In this document: positions 62,443 to 64,000 of the stretch, one piece after another
Numbering within the stretch: position 1 is the first letter of the stretch
How the letters are laid out: every line of letters starts with the position of its first letter
Assembly: GCA_900079765.1 (NCBI GenBank)
Contig: LT599017.1
Span: forward strand, 806,001 to 870,000
Direction: 5' to 3'
Source of the DNA: an uncultured Eubacteriales bacterium
Lineage (GTDB): Bacteria; Bacillota; Clostridia; Oscillospirales; Oscillospiraceae
DNA length: 64,000 nt
Notes under the pieces: model-generated
Told to the model about the DNA's origin: nothing
What the model saw: only the letters and a program-made list of their open reading frames with translations
Databases searched by the model: none
Made by a program: the position numbers and the translations under genes

Positions 62443-64000
62443 ATGCCGAGTGAACAGAAAAAACAGACTGACCGCCGCGCCAACCGGCTGATTTTAGGCC
62501 GCACCATCATACTGATGGTGCTCTTTGGCGCGGCGCTTTTCATTCCCCTGCTGATAAAGCTCTACGACATCCAGATCAACCAGCACGACTACTACGAGCA
62601 ACTTGCCATCGACCAGCAGACCAGGGACGTGGCGGTGGCGGCCAACCGGGGCACCATTTACGATAGCAAGGGCACCGCGCTGGCCATGAGCTCCACAGCC
62701 TATGACATTATCCTCTCCCCCCGGGACATCGACACGGTACAGCAGAGCTACGCCGACGCGGTGGAGGACTATCGGGACGGCAAGCGGAAGAAACCGGTGG
62801 ATTGGCCCGAGCCCACCGACGCCGCCATCGCTGAAAAGCTCTCCGCCATTCTGGGGCTGGAGCAGGAAAAAGTGCTCGGCCGTCTCGCCAAGAGCAATTC
62901 CGCATACGAGCGCCTTGCCATCAAGGTGGAGGAGGACGTGGCCGACCAGGTGCGGGCCTTCATCACCGAGTACCACCTGGCAAACGGCCTCTATTGCAGC
63001 CCCACCAGCAAGCGGTACTACCCCTACTCCAGCCTCGCCGCTCAGGTCATCGGTTTCGTCAACGCCGACAACCAGGGAGCCTATGGCATGGAGGCCATTT
63101 ATAACTCCGACCTGGCCGGGGAGACCGGGCGGGTGGTGACCGCCAAGAACGGCAAGGGCACCGAGATGCTCTCCCGCTATGAAAACTACTACGACGCCAC
63201 CAACGGAAATAACCTGAACATTACCATTGACGCCACGATTCAGTACTACTGCGAGCGGATCCTGGAGACCGGCATTGAAAAATACGACGTGCAAAACGGT
63301 GGTTTTTGCATTGCCATGAACCCCAAGACCGGGGCCATCTTAGCCTGGGCCAACGCCCCGGACTATGACCTTAACCAGCCCAGCTCCGTCAGCGACGCCC
63401 AGCTGGAGGCGGCGGTGGAGGCGGCGAAGGCTACCTACGGAGAGGACAGCGACGAGTATAAGCAGGCCGTCTCCGATGCGCGGCTCAAGCAGTGGCGCAA
63501 CAAGGCCATCAACGACACCTATGAGCCCGGCTCCACCTTCAAGGCCATGGTGCTGGCCGCCGCGCTGGAGGAGGGCGTCGTGAATGAAAACAACACCTTC
63601 TACTGCTCCGGCAGTGTGACGGTGCCCGGCTGGGATAAGCCGATCCGCTGCTCCAAGCGCACCGGCCACGGCAGCCAGACCCTGGCCCAGGCGGTGGCCA
63701 ACTCCTGCAACCCCGCGTTTATCGCCATCGGCCAGCGGCTGGGAGCCGAGAAGTTCTATGACTATCTGGAGAACTTCGGCTTTACCTCCCTCACCGGCAT
63801 AGACTTGCAGGGCGAGGGCTCCAACCAGGTGTGGAGCCGCGACTTCTTCACCAGCCTTGAGGGGCAGTCCTCCCTGGCGACGGCCTCCTTCGGCCAGCGC
63901 CTCACCGTCACTCCCATCCAGCTCATCACGGCTGCCGCCTCCGTAGTCAACGGCGGCCACCTGATGCAGCCCTACGTGCTCCAGTCCATTACAGCCGCGG
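62443..64000 (+). CDS. class B penicillin-binding protein, FtsI/SpoVD type, C-terminus outside window
   Basis: Open from ATG 62443 (GGGGTGG upstream) past the right edge, at least 519 codons. TM helix about 20-45 (LILGRTIILMVLFGAALFIPL), dimerisation/pedestal domain, and transpeptidase domain with the active serine in EPGSTFKAM and SCN (SxN) in AQAVANSCNP; the KTG motif would lie beyond the window. Crosslinks septal or spore-cortex peptidoglycan. Which of FtsI or SpoVD cannot be told, since the PASTA domains, if any, are outside. Confidence 0.9.
   Translation, partial: MPSEQKKQTDRRANRLILGRTIILMVLFGAALFIPLLIKLYDIQINQHDYYEQLAIDQQTRDVAVAANRGTIYDSKGTALAMSSTAYDIILSPRDIDTVQQSYADAVEDYRDGKRKKPVDWPEPTDAAIAEKLSAILGLEQEKVLGRLAKSNSAYERLAIKVEEDVADQVRAFITEYHLANGLYCSPTSKRYYPYSSLAAQVIGFVNADNQGAYGMEAIYNSDLAGETGRVVTAKNGKGTEMLSRYENYYDATNGNNLNITIDATIQYYCERILETGIEKYDVQNGGFCIAMNPKTGAILAWANAPDYDLNQPSSVSDAQLEAAVEAAKATYGEDSDEYKQAVSDARLKQWRNKAINDTYEPGSTFKAMVLAAALEEGVVNENNTFYCSGSVTVPGWDKPIRCSKRTGHGSQTLAQAVANSCNPAFIAIGQRLGAEKFYDYLENFGFTSLTGIDLQGEGSNQVWSRDFFTSLEGQSSLATASFGQRLTVTPIQLITAAASVVNGGHLMQPYVLQSITAA

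Noticed and set aside
1-64000. CRISPR arrays, tRNA or rRNA genes, prophage or intact IS
   Set aside because: No regularly spaced repeats, tRNA-like cloverleaf, rRNA sequence, integrase or transposase was recognised by reading.

Overview
The window looks like a chromosomal segment of a spore-forming, GC-rich Clostridia bacterium, most likely an Oscillospiraceae relative of the Flavonifractor/Pseudoflavonifractor/Intestinimonas type. This is inferred from the sporulation pair yqfC-yqfD, the order phoH / ybeY / dgkA / era / yqzL / recO, an S-layer-homology (SLH) protein, stalk-domain (copper amine oxidase N-terminal type) secreted proteins, LexA-like boxes of the form GAACNNNNGTTT and CUT1 sugar permeases without their own ATPase. 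No rRNA, tRNA, CRISPR array, integrase or intact transposase was seen.

Layout: (1) 1-5141, minus strand: the 5' part of a very large secreted Calx-beta protein that runs off the left edge, preceded by a 32-codon coupled leader ORF. (2) 5206-7965: a response regulator and a 7TM sensor kinase facing each other tail to tail. (3) 8273-16364: a second two-component system (minus) divergent from an operon for a HlyD adaptor, MacB-like ATPase, FtsX-type permease and SLH protein. (4) 16464-21487: lysA, then two tandem paralogous stalk-domain proteins with matching promoters. (5) 21562-33249: pyrE, radC-like, uvrB-uvrA behind a LexA-like box, a small membrane protein, recD2, an RHH regulator, comF and mreB. 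(6) 33314-42986: an aldo/keto reductase, then a beta-glucoside locus with a CUT1 transporter, LacI regulator, GH94 phosphorylase and GH1 glucosidase, with a shared operator-like motif at both divergent promoters. (7) 43037-55411: murC, cca, a DUF1905 gene, the yqfC-to-recO cluster, mutS2 and an HPr. (8) 55484-64000: a CPBP protease, uvrC, rsmD, coaD, a coiled-coil DivIVA-like protein, then the start of the division/cell-wall cluster mraZ-rsmH-ftsL-pbp, cut by the right edge.

The most unusual signal is a recurrent non-coding arrangement. The 3' ends of uvrA, era and mutS2 are each followed by a spacer of about 105-135 bp carrying hairpins, ending in a palindrome, and then by a second copy ('echo') of the same gene's last 36-80 bases including a stop codon. 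In era and mutS2 the echo differs from the true tail almost only by synonymous transitions, so both copies evolved as coding sequence. A spacer relative, without a recognisable echo, follows comF. This looks like insertion or recombination at gene 3' ends that replaces the tail and leaves the old one behind; I know of no named element that does this.

Functionally the window combines DNA repair (uvrABC, recD2, recO, mutS2, radC-like), envelope building (murC, mreB, mraZ-rsmH-ftsL-pbp, SLH and stalk proteins), RNA and translation housekeeping (cca, ybeY, era, rsmD, rsmH) and one nutrient locus for beta-glucosides.
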